This document shows positions 53,913 to 60,917 of a stretch of DNA of 63,323 nt, piece after piece. Source of the DNA: a virus; IMG/VR virus record IMGVR_UViG_3300047546_002519, positions 1 through 63,323 of that record; one strand, given 5' to 3'. Positions within the stretch are counted from its first letter, which is position 1. Every line of letters begins with the position of its first letter. Position numbers and translations under genes: made by a program. The notes below the pieces were generated by a model. That model made no database searches. It had not been told where the DNA came from and worked only from the letters and a program-made list of their open reading frames with translations.

Positions 53913-54087
53913 ATGCAACTTTCATTAGTTTGTAGCCATCGACTACATCGAACAGATTAGCCCGCTGCCAGTCCCACAAATCAGTTACTTTATTGAAAAC
54001 AGGACCAAACGGGTACGCAGCCTTGTCATTAATCAAATAAACCATCGTTTGCCAGCCGCCAGGAACGCTTATACAAGTAATTTGCAT
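53911..54087 (-). CDS. Small phage protein, 58 aa
   Basis: GGAGAATAAA precedes the ATG at 54087 (MQITCISVPGGWQTMVYLIN). Contains YPFGPVFNKVTDLWDWQRAN. Unknown function; between the two GSKKAML copies. Confidence 0.68.
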   Translation of the reverse strand: MQITCISVPGGWQTMVYLINDKAAYPFGPVFNKVTDLWDWQRANLFDVVDGYKLMKVA

Positions 54088-54088
54088 T

Positions 54089-54250
54089 TTATTCTCCAAA
54101 CACCGCACCGATCGGGCGGCTAGTAATTGCTAATTGAAAAACACCAGGATTTGCTTTGATTATTCGCAACATTGCTTTTTTGCTACCCTTTGCAGTTATC
54201 AGGCCTGTCGCCTTACAGTAAACAGAGTAGTAGGTAGAAGCCGTTATCAT
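54089..54250 (-). CDS. GSKKAML-type small protein, copy 2, 53 aa
   Basis: MITASTYYSVYCKATGLITA then KGSKKAMLRIIKANPGVFQL and AITSRPIGAVFGE. Paralogue of copy 1; a longer frame upstream is replaced by a separate 28 aa ORF with a strong ribosome site. Confidence 0.75.
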   Translation of the reverse strand: MITASTYYSVYCKATGLITAKGSKKAMLRIIKANPGVFQLAITSRPIGAVFGE

Positions 54251-54254
54251 TTGA

Positions 54255-54341
54255 TCAACCCAAAGCAGGAGCAGCACCGGGAGCAGCAGCAAGGGCGCCC
54301 CAAACCCCAATCAAACCAGCCAGTATCAAAATCACAATCAT
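54255..54341 (-). CDS. 28 aa hydrophobic peptide
   Basis: MIVILILAGLIGVWGALAAA then PGAAPALG; AAAGGAG lies 6 bases before the ATG and a promoter is 36 bases upstream. The strong ribosome site supports expression of this membrane peptide. Function unknown. Confidence 0.55.
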   Translation of the reverse strand: MIVILILAGLIGVWGALAAAPGAAPALG

Positions 54342-54376
54342 TTCAAACTCCTTTAGAATCATCACACCACAGACAT

Positions 54377-54405
54377 AGTATACTGCGGACCGGTAGGATT
54401 GTCAA
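54377..54405 (-). promoter_or_regulatory. Sigma70-type promoter before the 54341 ORF
   Basis: TTGACA (54405-54400), 17 bp spacer, TATACT (54382-54377). Confidence 0.84.
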
Positions 54406-54410
54406 GGGCT

Positions 54411-54590
54411 TTCGCCGGCGGATTCCTGGGCGCAGCAGATCGTACGGTGCGGCGTCGGTGTTGCGGCATAAGCAACTACATGTAGTAGCAAACTCGGCAC
54501 AAAACACTACGGATAGTGGGCGCATAAATAGCCACCGCAGACTAGTGCGTTTGCATACCACTTTCCCCCACTTTTTCACACTATTCTACA
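54411..54590. other. Gene-poor 180-base stretch
   Basis: I see no convincing gene; the ORFs here on both strands lack ribosome sites and overlap the neighbouring promoter. It is GC-rich compared with the surroundings and carries a CATAAATA on the plus strand (around 54524). Confidence 0.45.
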
Positions 54591-54788
54591 CTACACTGGC
54601 AGCGGTTTAGCGATTAACTTGGTCCATCGCTTGTGGAATCGTGCTATATCTGTCATGACCTTGTGTGGATGCTGGCCATAGATAAATGCTATCATCGCTA
54701 GTTCAGCAGCACCGTCACCATCTACTGTTATCATCTTAGCAGCCATCTCTACAGCATCCTGATAGGTCTTTGTTTTAAACTTAGGCAT
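54591..54788 (-). CDS. Small phage protein, 65 aa
   Basis: MPKFKTKTYQDAVEMAAKMI then AAELAMIAFIYGQHPHKVMT. Helical; unknown function. Start at the second ATG of a pair. Confidence 0.64.
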   Translation of the reverse strand: MPKFKTKTYQDAVEMAAKMITVDGDGAAELAMIAFIYGQHPHKVMTDIARFHKRWTKLIAKPLPV

Positions 54789-54804
54789 CAATATACTTCA
54801 GGGT

Positions 54805-54963
54805 TCAGTAAACTTCACGCTCATATACATCAAACTCATCGATTACTTCATCCTCTACCAGTTGCTCACCGTAGGCTATAGCATCTTTGTAGTCGGCAAA
54901 TACACGTAGCACGGTATCGCCCTCATAGGGTATCGGTTCGACGACAATAAAAACTTTGTTCAT
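54805..54963 (-). CDS. Small phage protein (MNKVFIVVEPIPYEG), 52 aa
   Basis: GAGGATTGTCAA precedes the ATG at 54963, so MNKVFIVVEPIPYEGDTVLR is the start; the longer frame includes the promoter. The V-F-A-D-Y-K-D-A-I-A-Y-G pattern resembles many small phage proteins. Confidence 0.72.
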   Translation of the reverse strand: MNKVFIVVEPIPYEGDTVLRVFADYKDAIAYGEQLVEDEVIDEFDVYEREVY

Positions 54964-54997
54964 TTGACAATCCTCTGATTTCTCTCTCAACATGGCT

Positions 54998-55026
54998 ATT
55001 ATCGCTGGAATGTGGGGAATTGTCAA
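54998..55026 (-). promoter_or_regulatory. Sigma70-type promoter before the 54963 gene
   Basis: TTGACA (55026-55021), 17 bp spacer, GATAAT (55003-54998). Confidence 0.82.
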
Positions 55027-55114
55027 GAGGTAGATTTTGTTGTCAATTTGAGTACAATATAGCGAATTATCAGTCCGATAACAACGCCGAAACAAAGATA
55101 AAAAAGGTCCATTA

Positions 55115-55363
55115 TCATAATGGTATATTACTCCAGGTCTTGAGCTTTTGCCGCTTGTCTTGGGAATGTATTTGTATTCTTGTCTCGTCTACTAATTGAT
55201 ATTCGATACACAGGTCAATCATACACTGAAGGTCGCCTAGTTCTTGTTCTAGTCTTTTGATGTTATCTGAGTGGTGTCCGAATCGGTGTATCTTTGAGGC
55301 TATCTGAATGACCTCAGCAGCCTCTTCTTGGAGTATTGTCAGTATCTCGGTAGCGGTGTTCAT
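55115..55363 (-). CDS. MazG-like nucleotide pyrophosphohydrolase, 82 aa
   Basis: MNTATEILTILQEEAAEVIQ and RLEQELGDLQCMIDLCIEYQ form the all-alpha NTP pyrophosphatase core: E-E-x-x-E, then E-x-x-D. Start at 55363 overlapping the upstream stop (ATGA). Phage MazG-like enzymes may lower nucleotide alarmones or purge aberrant NTPs. Confidence 0.82.
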   Translation of the reverse strand: MNTATEILTILQEEAAEVIQIASKIHRFGHHSDNIKRLEQELGDLQCMIDLCIEYQLVDETRIQIHSQDKRQKLKTWSNIPL

Positions 55364-55533
55364 GGACTGTACTTCGCATCGGCAATGATTAAAGCACCCA
55401 GAATCACCCACAGTATGCCCCACACAGGAAAGCCAAGGGCAAGGTCAGCAAGTCCGTTCAGTACATTAATGCTACCGATTGTATAGCCGATGGGTCTACG
55501 ATACTTCATTATTTTTTCATAGATTTTTTTCAT
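55360..55533 (-). CDS. Small membrane protein, 57 aa
   Basis: MKKIYEKIMKYRRPIGYTIG then GLADLALGFPVWGILWVILG ALIIAD: basic N-terminus, two hydrophobic helices. Coupled to the MazG gene (ATGA). Unknown function. Confidence 0.68.
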   Translation of the reverse strand: MKKIYEKIMKYRRPIGYTIGSINVLNGLADLALGFPVWGILWVILGALIIADAKYSP

Positions 55534-55534
55534 A

Positions 55535-55891
55535 TTATGCTCCGTTGGGTGATCCGAACATCATGCTTAGTACACTCGGTTCGGGTGTATTGTTTTGTCC
55601 ATGCTTTGCTACCATGATGCCAAGGTCGACGACTCGTTGAAACTTGGCTTTGTCTTTACATGCGACCTGTAGTTGAAATAGTATATCGGCTATATCTGGT
55701 CGGTCTTTCCATGTACCAATACAGATACCGTTGGGATTGACTTGACCTTTGAATACATCACAGTGACCAACCCAACAGAAATTGGTGTCACGGTATCGGT
55801 CACTTTCTACACTTTTCAGTACAAAATCGTTAAACTCTTTTTTTGTACCGGCAATGACATATAATACTGTCCACACGTAACGATACCTCAT
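55535..55891 (-). CDS. LYVIAG-type phage protein, 118 aa
   Basis: LYVIAGTKKEFNDFVLKSVE, CWVGHCDVFKGQVNPNG and ICIGTWKDRPDIADILFQLQ align by eye with the protein at 59386-59643 (LYVVAGNQDEYDDFVIRKRM ... FYIGSYQERNDWSEIDSVIK), so the window carries two members of one family. Function unknown. Start overlaps the upstream stop. Confidence 0.68.
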   Translation of the reverse strand: MRYRYVWTVLYVIAGTKKEFNDFVLKSVESDRYRDTNFCWVGHCDVFKGQVNPNGICIGTWKDRPDIADILFQLQVACKDKAKFQRVVDLGIMVAKHGQNNTPEPSVLSMMFGSPNGA

Positions 55892-56070
55892 TTCGTTAGA
55901 TCGTTATACATCCACTCATATTCACGGAGGCGATCAATTTCATTCGCTGCCTCTTCCAGCAGGTCGGCAATGCGGTCGGGTTTGTTTTCTTGTACAGACT
56001 TGCGGTCGGGAATCTGGCGGCGTATCTCAGCCCGTTTTCGCAGTCGGTATACTATGTCTTGGTCGTTCAT
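55888..56070 (-). CDS. Small conserved phage protein, 60 aa
   Basis: DIVYRLRKRAEIRRQIPD then RIADLLEEAANEIDRLREYE is a frequent helical phage pattern (L-L-x-E-A-A-x-E-I-x-R-L-R). Unknown role. ATGA-coupled on both sides. Confidence 0.75.
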   Translation of the reverse strand: MNDQDIVYRLRKRAEIRRQIPDRKSVQENKPDRIADLLEEAANEIDRLREYEWMYNDLTK

Positions 56071-56210
56071 TCTTCATCCTTCATTAGAATAGCTAGCCAT
56101 GCACCATCACCATATACTACCGATTGAATATACCAGCCATAGGACATAGCATCTTCCAGGCGGTCTTTCATATCAGAATAAGATTCTGCACTAATTACTT
56201 TCTGTTTCAT
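56067..56210 (-). CDS. Small phage protein, 47 aa
   Basis: MKQKVISAESYSDMKDRLED then GWYIQSVVYGDGAWLAILMK. ATGA overlaps at both ends support it. Unknown function. Confidence 0.65.
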   Translation of the reverse strand: MKQKVISAESYSDMKDRLEDAMSYGWYIQSVVYGDGAWLAILMKDEE

Positions 56211-56359
56211 TCTTCATCCCCAAACTCACATTTGCAAAATTGATATTCAAAACAAGTTTCATCTATTGGCAGATAGTCAAAGTCTGGACAATGATGCTTG
56301 TACTTACCTTCCAGTATTTTACCATAGAAGTGTAGGCAGTCTTGTTCAAAATCAGTCAT
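56207..56359 (-). CDS. Small Cys-rich protein, 50 aa
   Basis: MTDFEQDCLHFYGKILEGKY with HHCPDFDYLPIDETCFEYQF and C-K-C: four or more cysteines and two His, possible zinc binding. Start overlaps the next gene stop; ATGA at its end. Confidence 0.66.
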   Translation of the reverse strand: MTDFEQDCLHFYGKILEGKYKHHCPDFDYLPIDETCFEYQFCKCEFGDEE

Positions 56360-56580
56360 AGATCAACTCCGAAATGTTTTTTTATGGCTTTACCTACACC
56401 AAGAGTATAATCCTCATATAGTTTTTTTTGGTTATGCTCATCAGCAAAACTGGCACATTCCTGAATGATCAACTCTCCAAACTTGAGTATAGCAGTGCGA
56501 TCATAGTCATCCATCTGATCCCAGCAACCTTGAGCCGTCAGACCAGCTTGATACATCAAATCGTCAAACTTGTCGTTCAT
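56356..56580 (-). CDS. AEQAG-family phage protein, copy A, 74 aa
   Basis: MNDKFDDLMYQAGLTAQGCW then AILKFGELIIQECASFADEH and KHFGVDL. It shares the M-N-D-x...F-x-E-L-I-x-x-E-C...H-F-G-V pattern with the next gene (56577-56804), a common phage family of unknown function. Confidence 0.78.
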   Translation of the reverse strand: MNDKFDDLMYQAGLTAQGCWDQMDDYDRTAILKFGELIIQECASFADEHNQKKLYEDYTLGVGKAIKKHFGVDL

Positions 56581-56804
56581 TCTTCAACTCCGAAATGTTC
56601 TAGAATCTGTTTGGCCATCCAAGGTGACTTCGGTGCCATTACCCACCCAGTATCAATTTCCTTCATACAAACTTCAGCACATTCCCGAACAATCAACTCG
56701 GCGAACTTTTCAATGCTATTTCTATAGATATGTCCATTGTATGCCGAACTGTCAGGTAACTCAATACCAGCTTGTTCAGCAAGTAGTCTAATTCGGTCAT
56801 TCAT
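56577..56804 (-). CDS. AEQAG-family phage protein, copy B, 75 aa
   Basis: MNDRIRLLAEQAGIELPDSS, KFAELIVRECAEVCMKE and AKQILEHFGVEE. Paralogue of copy A; ATGA overlap links the two. Family role unknown. Confidence 0.8.
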   Translation of the reverse strand: MNDRIRLLAEQAGIELPDSSAYNGHIYRNSIEKFAELIVRECAEVCMKEIDTGWVMAPKSPWMAKQILEHFGVEE

Positions 56805-56813
56805 TTTATATAC

Positions 56814-56984
56814 TCAGTTCTTATCTACTGGCACACCAATGATTGTACACTGCACATTGCGTGGCAGTGTTTTTTCACACTCGGTTAGTGCTTTTCTTTC
56901 AGCAGATTTTCCGGTGTCATAGCCCAGAAGACCGCCTATAAACAAAGCAAAAATTACAACAAAAAGTCCAAATACATTTTCCAT
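56814..56984 (-). CDS. Small membrane protein with Cys pair, 56 aa
   Basis: AAGGAG lies 6 bases before the second ATG (56984). One transmembrane helix (FGLFVVIFALFIGGLLGY) and an outer tail with two Cys (TECEKTLPRNVQCTIIGVP). A common small phage membrane protein type. Confidence 0.72.
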   Translation of the reverse strand: MENVFGLFVVIFALFIGGLLGYDTGKSAERKALTECEKTLPRNVQCTIIGVPVDKN

Positions 56985-57253
56985 CATTCACTCCTTGGTA
57001 AATTATATTGTCGGGTGTACTGGCTCGTTACGGAGCCGTGGATTGGTGGTGCTTCATATTGTACATTCGATTCTACGGGCAAATCAAATGCTGCCCGTAT
57101 GATTTTCTTGTCAGCCTGTGAGCCGCATAGTTGGGCGCAGTGTTCGGCCACTCGTTTGACCAGTTCTTCGATCAACACAATTTGCTTAGTGTTGGTCAGG
57201 TATGCCATATCAATGCCGACCTCATCACAGTATTTTTGAGTATTCTTATTCAT
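56984..57253 (-). CDS. Hypothetical protein related to AEQAG family, 89 aa
   Basis: MNKNTQKYCDEVGIDMAYLT then LIEELVKRVAEHCAQLCGSQ. The V-x-R-V-A-E-x-C-A segment resembles the E-L-I-V-R-E-C-A core of copies A and B. Start at 57253; the longer frame has no better ribosome site. Confidence 0.62.
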   Translation of the reverse strand: MNKNTQKYCDEVGIDMAYLTNTKQIVLIEELVKRVAEHCAQLCGSQADKKIIRAAFDLPVESNVQYEAPPIHGSVTSQYTRQYNLPRSE

Positions 57254-57358
57254 AACGGTGTCTTGTGAAAAAGGTACAGACATATGCAAATCGCCAGCAC
57301 AAAGCCGGCGTACCAGAAGTGGTCAAATTTCAATTTTTGAGCATTTTTTGATTGTTTT

Positions 57359-57550
57359 TTACAATTTCAATGCTCTAGCAGCCGATTTATTTGCTTCAGA
57401 GAATGCATAATCATTTGACAGGCTATTGTAGCCGTCATAGAATTTCCACTCACCGTTGACTAATCGTTCTACTTTTACATCATACAGTACGTCAAACGGA
57501 CTGCCATCATGCACAATCCGAACCGTACCTAAGTCTTTTGCAACATACAT
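57359..57550 (-). CDS. Small conserved phage protein, 63 aa
   Basis: MYVAKDLGTVRIVHDGSPFD then VERLVNGEWKFYDGYNSLSN DYAF. Beta-rich; unknown function. Start shares a base with the upstream stop. Confidence 0.7.
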   Translation of the reverse strand: MYVAKDLGTVRIVHDGSPFDVLYDVKVERLVNGEWKFYDGYNSLSNDYAFSEANKSAARALKL

Positions 57551-57756
57551 TATAAAATCCCCGCTATCTCATTTTCATTCAAAATAACCGAATCACGCAC
57601 CGCACCGAATACATTAATCGGATTGTCTAGTGTTACATGATGCGACATACCACTGCCGTATTTTACACGACTCAAACGTACCGTACCTGATACCGGGTAG
57701 TCACCCATGTACATACCGATAATACGCATACCGTCAAGATAACCTTCACCGATCAT
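57550..57756 (-). CDS. Small conserved phage protein, 68 aa
   Basis: MIGEGYLDGMRIIGMYMGDY PVSGTVRLSRVKYGSGM; a beta-rich small domain recalled from other phages (G-x-V-x-x-S-R-V-K-Y-G). Coupled to the upstream gene (ATGA). Confidence 0.72.
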   Translation of the reverse strand: MIGEGYLDGMRIIGMYMGDYPVSGTVRLSRVKYGSGMSHHVTLDNPINVFGAVRDSVILNENEIAGIL

Positions 57757-57932
57757 ACAGCCTCCACAGGAGCAAACATTTTTCGACCCTCATCCATAAA
57801 TGCGATCAACTCATCACGCACTTCGACGGGGAACTCATTCTCAAATTCTTTGATGAAGGCAAGAGCCTCAAGAGTTTTGTAGCCACGGGCAATCCGAATC
57901 GCTTCAATCTCTGCCATTAGATTCTTAAACAT
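57753..57932 (-). CDS. Small phage protein, 59 aa
   Basis: MFKNLMAEIEAIRIARGYKT then LEALAFIKEFENEFPVEVRD. Helical, acidic. ATGA overlap with the next gene and a promoter upstream support it. Confidence 0.7.
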   Translation of the reverse strand: MFKNLMAEIEAIRIARGYKTLEALAFIKEFENEFPVEVRDELIAFMDEGRKMFAPVEAV

Positions 57933-57964
57933 TTGACATCCTCATATCAACTCATCACAGACAT

Positions 57965-57993
57965 ATTATCTCAAAGGTCGAGCGGATTGTCAA
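57965..57993 (-). promoter_or_regulatory. Sigma70-type promoter before the 57932 gene
   Basis: TTGACA (57993-57988), 17 bp spacer, GATAAT (57970-57965). Confidence 0.83.
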
Positions 57994-58232
57994 GGGCTAT
58001 TATTTGTTTCCAAATTGATAATTGACTTTTTCTTAATACAGACGAACCCGCCTTGCTTTTCTTGAAACAAGACACCGTTTCGGTTTTGACAAGCCTCTTC
58101 AGCGGCTTCGAATTGACTGCGGACTACGTTATAGCCCGTGACTCCTACCAGTACACAAAAGGCATAAAAGGAATACAGTACAACATATTCCCAATTAATT
58201 CTCTCCAACAACAGATCGATTTTCGTTCTCAT
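57990..58232 (-). CDS. Small membrane protein with Cys pair, 80 aa
   Basis: One transmembrane helix (YVVLYSFYAFCVLVGVTGY) and a tail EEACQNRNGVLFQEKQGGFV C-I-K-K, the C...G-F-V-C pattern of several small phage membrane proteins. Start overlaps the next upstream gene. Confidence 0.68.
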   Translation of the reverse strand: MRTKIDLLLERINWEYVVLYSFYAFCVLVGVTGYNVVRSQFEAAEEACQNRNGVLFQEKQGGFVCIKKKSIINLETNNSP

Positions 58233-58464
58233 TTCCACTCACACAAACATCACCAACAAAAATATACACGTTCGAATCTATCGATTTCTGAGCATACAAT
58301 TGATTATTATAGCACAGATATGGGTCCTTGTAATTCTGCATTCCATAATATACCGCATAGCCTATGCCTGCCAAAATCATCAATATTGGAATGTATTTAA
58401 TATACTTGACTATCTCAGGCATAGCACCCAATATCTTGGGCAACATTTCCAACAATTGCTTCAC
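58195..58464 (-). CDS. Small membrane protein with Cys pair, 89 aa
   Basis: Helical N-terminus, one transmembrane helix (YIPILMILAGIGYAVYYGM), then YLCYNNQLYAQKSIDSNVYI and VGDVCVSGN; likely periplasmic tail with a disulfide. Overlaps both neighbours. Confidence 0.66.
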   Translation of the reverse strand: MKQLLEMLPKILGAMPEIVKYIKYIPILMILAGIGYAVYYGMQNYKDPYLCYNNQLYAQKSIDSNVYIFVGDVCVSGNENENRSVVGEN

Positions 58465-58664
58465 TTCACTTTACCCTTGCTTTTTACGGCTTCTGATAGC
58501 ATACCTTTGATCACCAGCAGCACACGATTTTTTTCTCTTTCGGTTAGGTGTTGTACCAACATGAGTTTATCTTCGTATGATTTTGCATTGTCCAGAAACT
58601 CTTTTGGTACTTCGATTTTTTTCTTTTTGGGTCTGTATTTTTTGAAGTCTGGATTGTCTGACAT
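58461..58664 (-). CDS. Small basic phage protein, 67 aa
   Basis: MSDNPDFKKYRPKKKKIEVP then LVQHLTEREKNRVLLVIKGM. Basic; unknown function. ATGA overlap with the next gene. Confidence 0.66.
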   Translation of the reverse strand: MSDNPDFKKYRPKKKKIEVPKEFLDNAKSYEDKLMLVQHLTEREKNRVLLVIKGMLSEAVKSKGKVK

Positions 58665-58703
58665 GATGGCCTTGATTGGATTATCACCGAATCATGCCAT
58701 TAT

Positions 58704-58943
58704 TTATTCTATACAGTCTTTCATCTCACGCCAATAGTTTCGCTCTGCCCAATGCACAATACACCAATCTTCAATGCATTGCTCTGAAGTAAGTTTTTCA
58801 TCAGGTTGCCCACTGTCAACCATTTTTAAAAACCAGTGGAACCAGTATTGGTCCAATATCTCTTTCTCAGACAATGTTTCCCAATGATCATATTCGTGAC
58901 CTGATTCTGTTACATCGGGATAAACGATAGTGTAGTATTTCAT
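58704..58943 (-). CDS. Conserved phage protein (MKYYTIVYPD family), 79 aa
   Basis: MKYYTIVYPDVTESGHEYDH, ETLSEKEILDQYWFHWFLKM and CIEDWCIVHWAERNYW form a pattern I recall in T4-like phages (C-I-x-D-W-x-x-x-H-W-A). Start at 58943 inside the upstream gene end. Confidence 0.78.
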   Translation of the reverse strand: MKYYTIVYPDVTESGHEYDHWETLSEKEILDQYWFHWFLKMVDSGQPDEKLTSEQCIEDWCIVHWAERNYWREMKDCIE

Positions 58944-59143
58944 GTCGGCACAAACCCTGGCTTTGATACCCACAGTTTACCAATTGGACAACATTCTTCA
59001 CCAATCATTCTCATTGCTCGGCAAGTTCTTTTCGAATGATTACCATAGACAGGATCATCAAACTTCAAGGCCTGCGGATGTAAGCAAAAAGCCTCTTTGT
59101 CAGAGGCTTCTTCAAAAAATTTACAGTCTTTACATAGTTTCAT
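58940..59143 (-). CDS. Cys-rich zinc-binding-type protein, 67 aa
   Basis: CKDCKFFEE...CLHPQALKFD, DPVYGN, then C-R-A-M-R and CCPIGKLW. The C-x-x-C...C-x-H layout suggests zinc; this small type is common in phages. Confidence 0.76.
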   Translation of the reverse strand: MKLCKDCKFFEEASDKEAFCLHPQALKFDDPVYGNHSKRTCRAMRMIGEECCPIGKLWVSKPGFVPT

Positions 59144-59325
59144 TACATTTCGCCATAAGCAATCGCATCAAGATCATACGAATGAGCCGCATACATCATC
59201 GCCTCATGTTCAGCAAATAATGCGTCCAACATAGCCTCACATTCATCATCAATATAATCAGTCAAAGTAGCCTCAGCAATTTCCATTGCTAATTCGTTAA
59301 TTAGTTCAGTATCAGGATCAATCAT
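59143..59325 (-). CDS. Small acidic protein, 60 aa
   Basis: GGAG lies 6 bases before the ATG at 59325 (MIDPDTELINELAMEIAEAT); the upstream ATG would hide that site. Acidic helical product; unknown function. Confidence 0.68.
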   Translation of the reverse strand: MIDPDTELINELAMEIAEATLTDYIDDECEAMLDALFAEHEAMMYAAHSYDLDAIAYGEM

Positions 59326-59355
59326 TTCAAACTCCATATCAACTCAAGAATTAAT

Positions 59356-59384
59356 AGTATAGCAGCAAATGAAAACTTTGTCAA
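59356..59384 (-). promoter_or_regulatory. Sigma70-type promoter before the 59325 gene
   Basis: TTGACA (59384-59379), 17 bp spacer, TATACT (59361-59356). Confidence 0.84.
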
Positions 59385-59385
59385 G

Positions 59386-59643
59386 TCAGCCACCACGGGC
59401 TTTTATCATTTTGATAACGGAATCAATCTCAGACCAGTCGTTGCGTTCTTGATAACTACCGATGTAGAACCCACGAATAGCATCCAGCCCACGCAAAACA
59501 TCGGCGCTGACAACATATCTAAAATCATAATCATGCCCCCTCATTCGTTTACGAATCACAAAATCGTCGTACTCATCTTGATTGCCCGCTACGACATACA
59601 GCGGGCCAAGTTTATTCGCCACGACCTTTGAACCCAAGTTCAA
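59386..59643 (-). CDS. LYVVAG-type phage protein, 85 aa
   Basis: LYVVAGNQDEYDDFVIRKRM then SADVLRGLDAIRGFYIGSYQ; paralogous to the 118 aa protein at 55535-55891. Overlaps the upstream gene by 32 bases. Confidence 0.68.
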   Translation of the reverse strand: MNLGSKVVANKLGPLYVVAGNQDEYDDFVIRKRMRGHDYDFRYVVSADVLRGLDAIRGFYIGSYQERNDWSEIDSVIKMIKARGG

Positions 59644-59872
59644 ATTCCATCATCAACATCTTAGCAATATTAATGTACTGACGGGCACGTTCGCCATCAT
59701 TTACCGCAATTAATTCTTGTGCATCGGAAAGATAACTTGCTACTACCATACCTGGACCTGAAAGTTTAAAAGTAAGTGAATCTTTTACAGACTCTACAAT
59801 TTCATCTTTGTAGCCACCATAGGCTTGAAATTCCCATTTCTTTTGTGTTGCTGCCTTCACTAAGTTATTCAT
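59612..59872 (-). CDS. Small phage protein, 86 aa
   Basis: MNNLVKAATQKKWEFQAYGG then SGPGMVVASYLSDAQELIAV and ARQYINIAKMLMMEF. Resembles a recurrent small phage protein with a C-terminal helix. TGATG overlap with the upstream stop. Confidence 0.68.
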   Translation of the reverse strand: MNNLVKAATQKKWEFQAYGGYKDEIVESVKDSLTFKLSGPGMVVASYLSDAQELIAVNDGERARQYINIAKMLMMEFELGFKGRGE

Positions 59873-60066
59873 CACACACCCTCCAATGCTTCGTAGACAT
59901 ATTCACGAACCGCAGTATCGGTTGCTTCACCGAAACCCTCTGCTCTTGAAATTACACTCAAGATTCTGTAAACATCACCAAACGACCAACCAAGTTCTTT
60001 TGCAGCGATTACAATACCGTCTACAACTCTGTTACCTTCATCGGTAAACATACCATAATGTTTCAT
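59872..60066 (-). CDS. Small phage protein, 64 aa
   Basis: GGAGATTGTG precedes the ATG at 60066 (MKHYGMFTDEGNRVVDGIVI); helical, with LGWSFGDVYRILSVISRAEG. Unknown function. Confidence 0.66.
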   Translation of the reverse strand: MKHYGMFTDEGNRVVDGIVIAAKELGWSFGDVYRILSVISRAEGFGEATDTAVREYVYEALEGV

Positions 60067-60077
60067 CACAATCTCCA

Positions 60078-60362
60078 TCACTTAAAGACAATCAAAGCCA
60101 ACAGAATGCTATTGAAGAAGAAGCCGACGGCGTTACTGATTATGTATAACTTATCGTTTCTACCCAACGCACGAACCAGAAACAGAAACAAGCCACTCCA
60201 GACCATCAACACCATGCTCAATGGTGGCAACTTATCACTGTAACCAAGAATCACACCCAAACTAGTCGGTAGAGTAGCAGCATGAATCATTACCATGCCA
60301 GCCCAACCACACGCTTCACTCAAATCAAACTTAACTGCTTTCTTAACCATTTCGTAACTCAC
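60078..60362 (-). CDS. Multi-pass membrane protein, 94 aa
   Basis: Three hydrophobic stretches (about 19-40, 48-65 and 73-93: GMVMIHAATLPTSLGVILGY, LSMVLMVWSGLFLFLVRA, YIISNAVGFFFNSILLALIV). A promoter lies 18 bases upstream. Possibly envelope-related; no family recognised. Confidence 0.68.
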   Translation of the reverse strand: MSYEMVKKAVKFDLSEACGWAGMVMIHAATLPTSLGVILGYSDKLPPLSMVLMVWSGLFLFLVRALGRNDKLYIISNAVGFFFNSILLALIVFK

Positions 60363-60379
60363 TTTCTCATCACATTTAT

Positions 60380-60408
60380 AGTATAGTCGAAAGCGGTAAG
60401 ATTGTCAA
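60380..60408 (-). promoter_or_regulatory. Sigma70-type promoter before the 60362 gene
   Basis: TTGACA (60408-60403), 17 bp spacer, TATACT (60385-60380). Confidence 0.84.
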
Positions 60409-60472
60409 GGGTTTTATCGATTAGGTGCCTGTCTTTTGCGCCAAAGTGATTTCTTTTTGATAACTTTTGTTG

Positions 60473-60823
60473 TCATCCTTGTATCTTTCTTATCAATTTT
60501 ACATCGGAATCGGGGGTCACGTAGATTCTTGCACGAATGATAACTTCATCTTTCGCATAATCTTGCTGTTTTGTAAACTCTATACACTTATTGTCCATGA
60601 TTTCACGCACCATTAGTGTAATCAATCGATTTTTCAATTCAAGGTCATCCATCTGCTCGGCTTCATACGGTGACATTGTTAATGAGGTTGTCAGCATTTT
60701 GCCTTGAATAATATAATCAATTGAATTTATTGGTGGAATTGTAGTGTTGGTGCTTATAGGAATACTGGATGGTATTGTGGACATGTTTTGAATAATGCTA
60801 TCATAACCATGTAGTGTACTCAT
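60473..60823 (-). CDS. Conserved phage protein, 116 aa
   Basis: An N-terminal low-complexity Ser/Thr/Pro part is followed by LTTSLTMSPYEAEQMDDLEL, RLITLMVREIMDNKCIEFTK and VIIRARIYVTPDSDVKLIRK. Similar proteins occur in marine T4-like phages; unknown role. It lies just downstream of tRNA-Arg. Confidence 0.65.
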   Translation of the reverse strand: MSTLHGYDSIIQNMSTIPSSIPISTNTTIPPINSIDYIIQGKMLTTSLTMSPYEAEQMDDLELKNRLITLMVREIMDNKCIEFTKQQDYAKDEVIIRARIYVTPDSDVKLIRKIQG

Positions 60824-60842
60824 AATAACTCCATAATAAAAT

Positions 60843-60917
60843 TGGTACGGCTAGCAGGAATCGAACCCACATTCGTTCTTTAGAAGAGAACTGTATTATC
60901 CATTATACGATAGCCGC
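60843..60917 (-). tRNA. tRNA-Arg(UCU)
   Basis: Acceptor GCGGCTA/TAGCCGT, anticodon stem GTTCT/AGAAC with loop CTTCTAA, encoded CCA. It sits alone, 12.7 kb from the array, directly after a small gene. Confidence 0.93.

Noticed and set aside
54134-54610. Plus-strand ORF of 158 aa
   Set aside because: It overlaps the GSKKAML gene, the 28 aa peptide and a clear minus-strand promoter, has no ribosome site, and its composition is a mirror of those genes.
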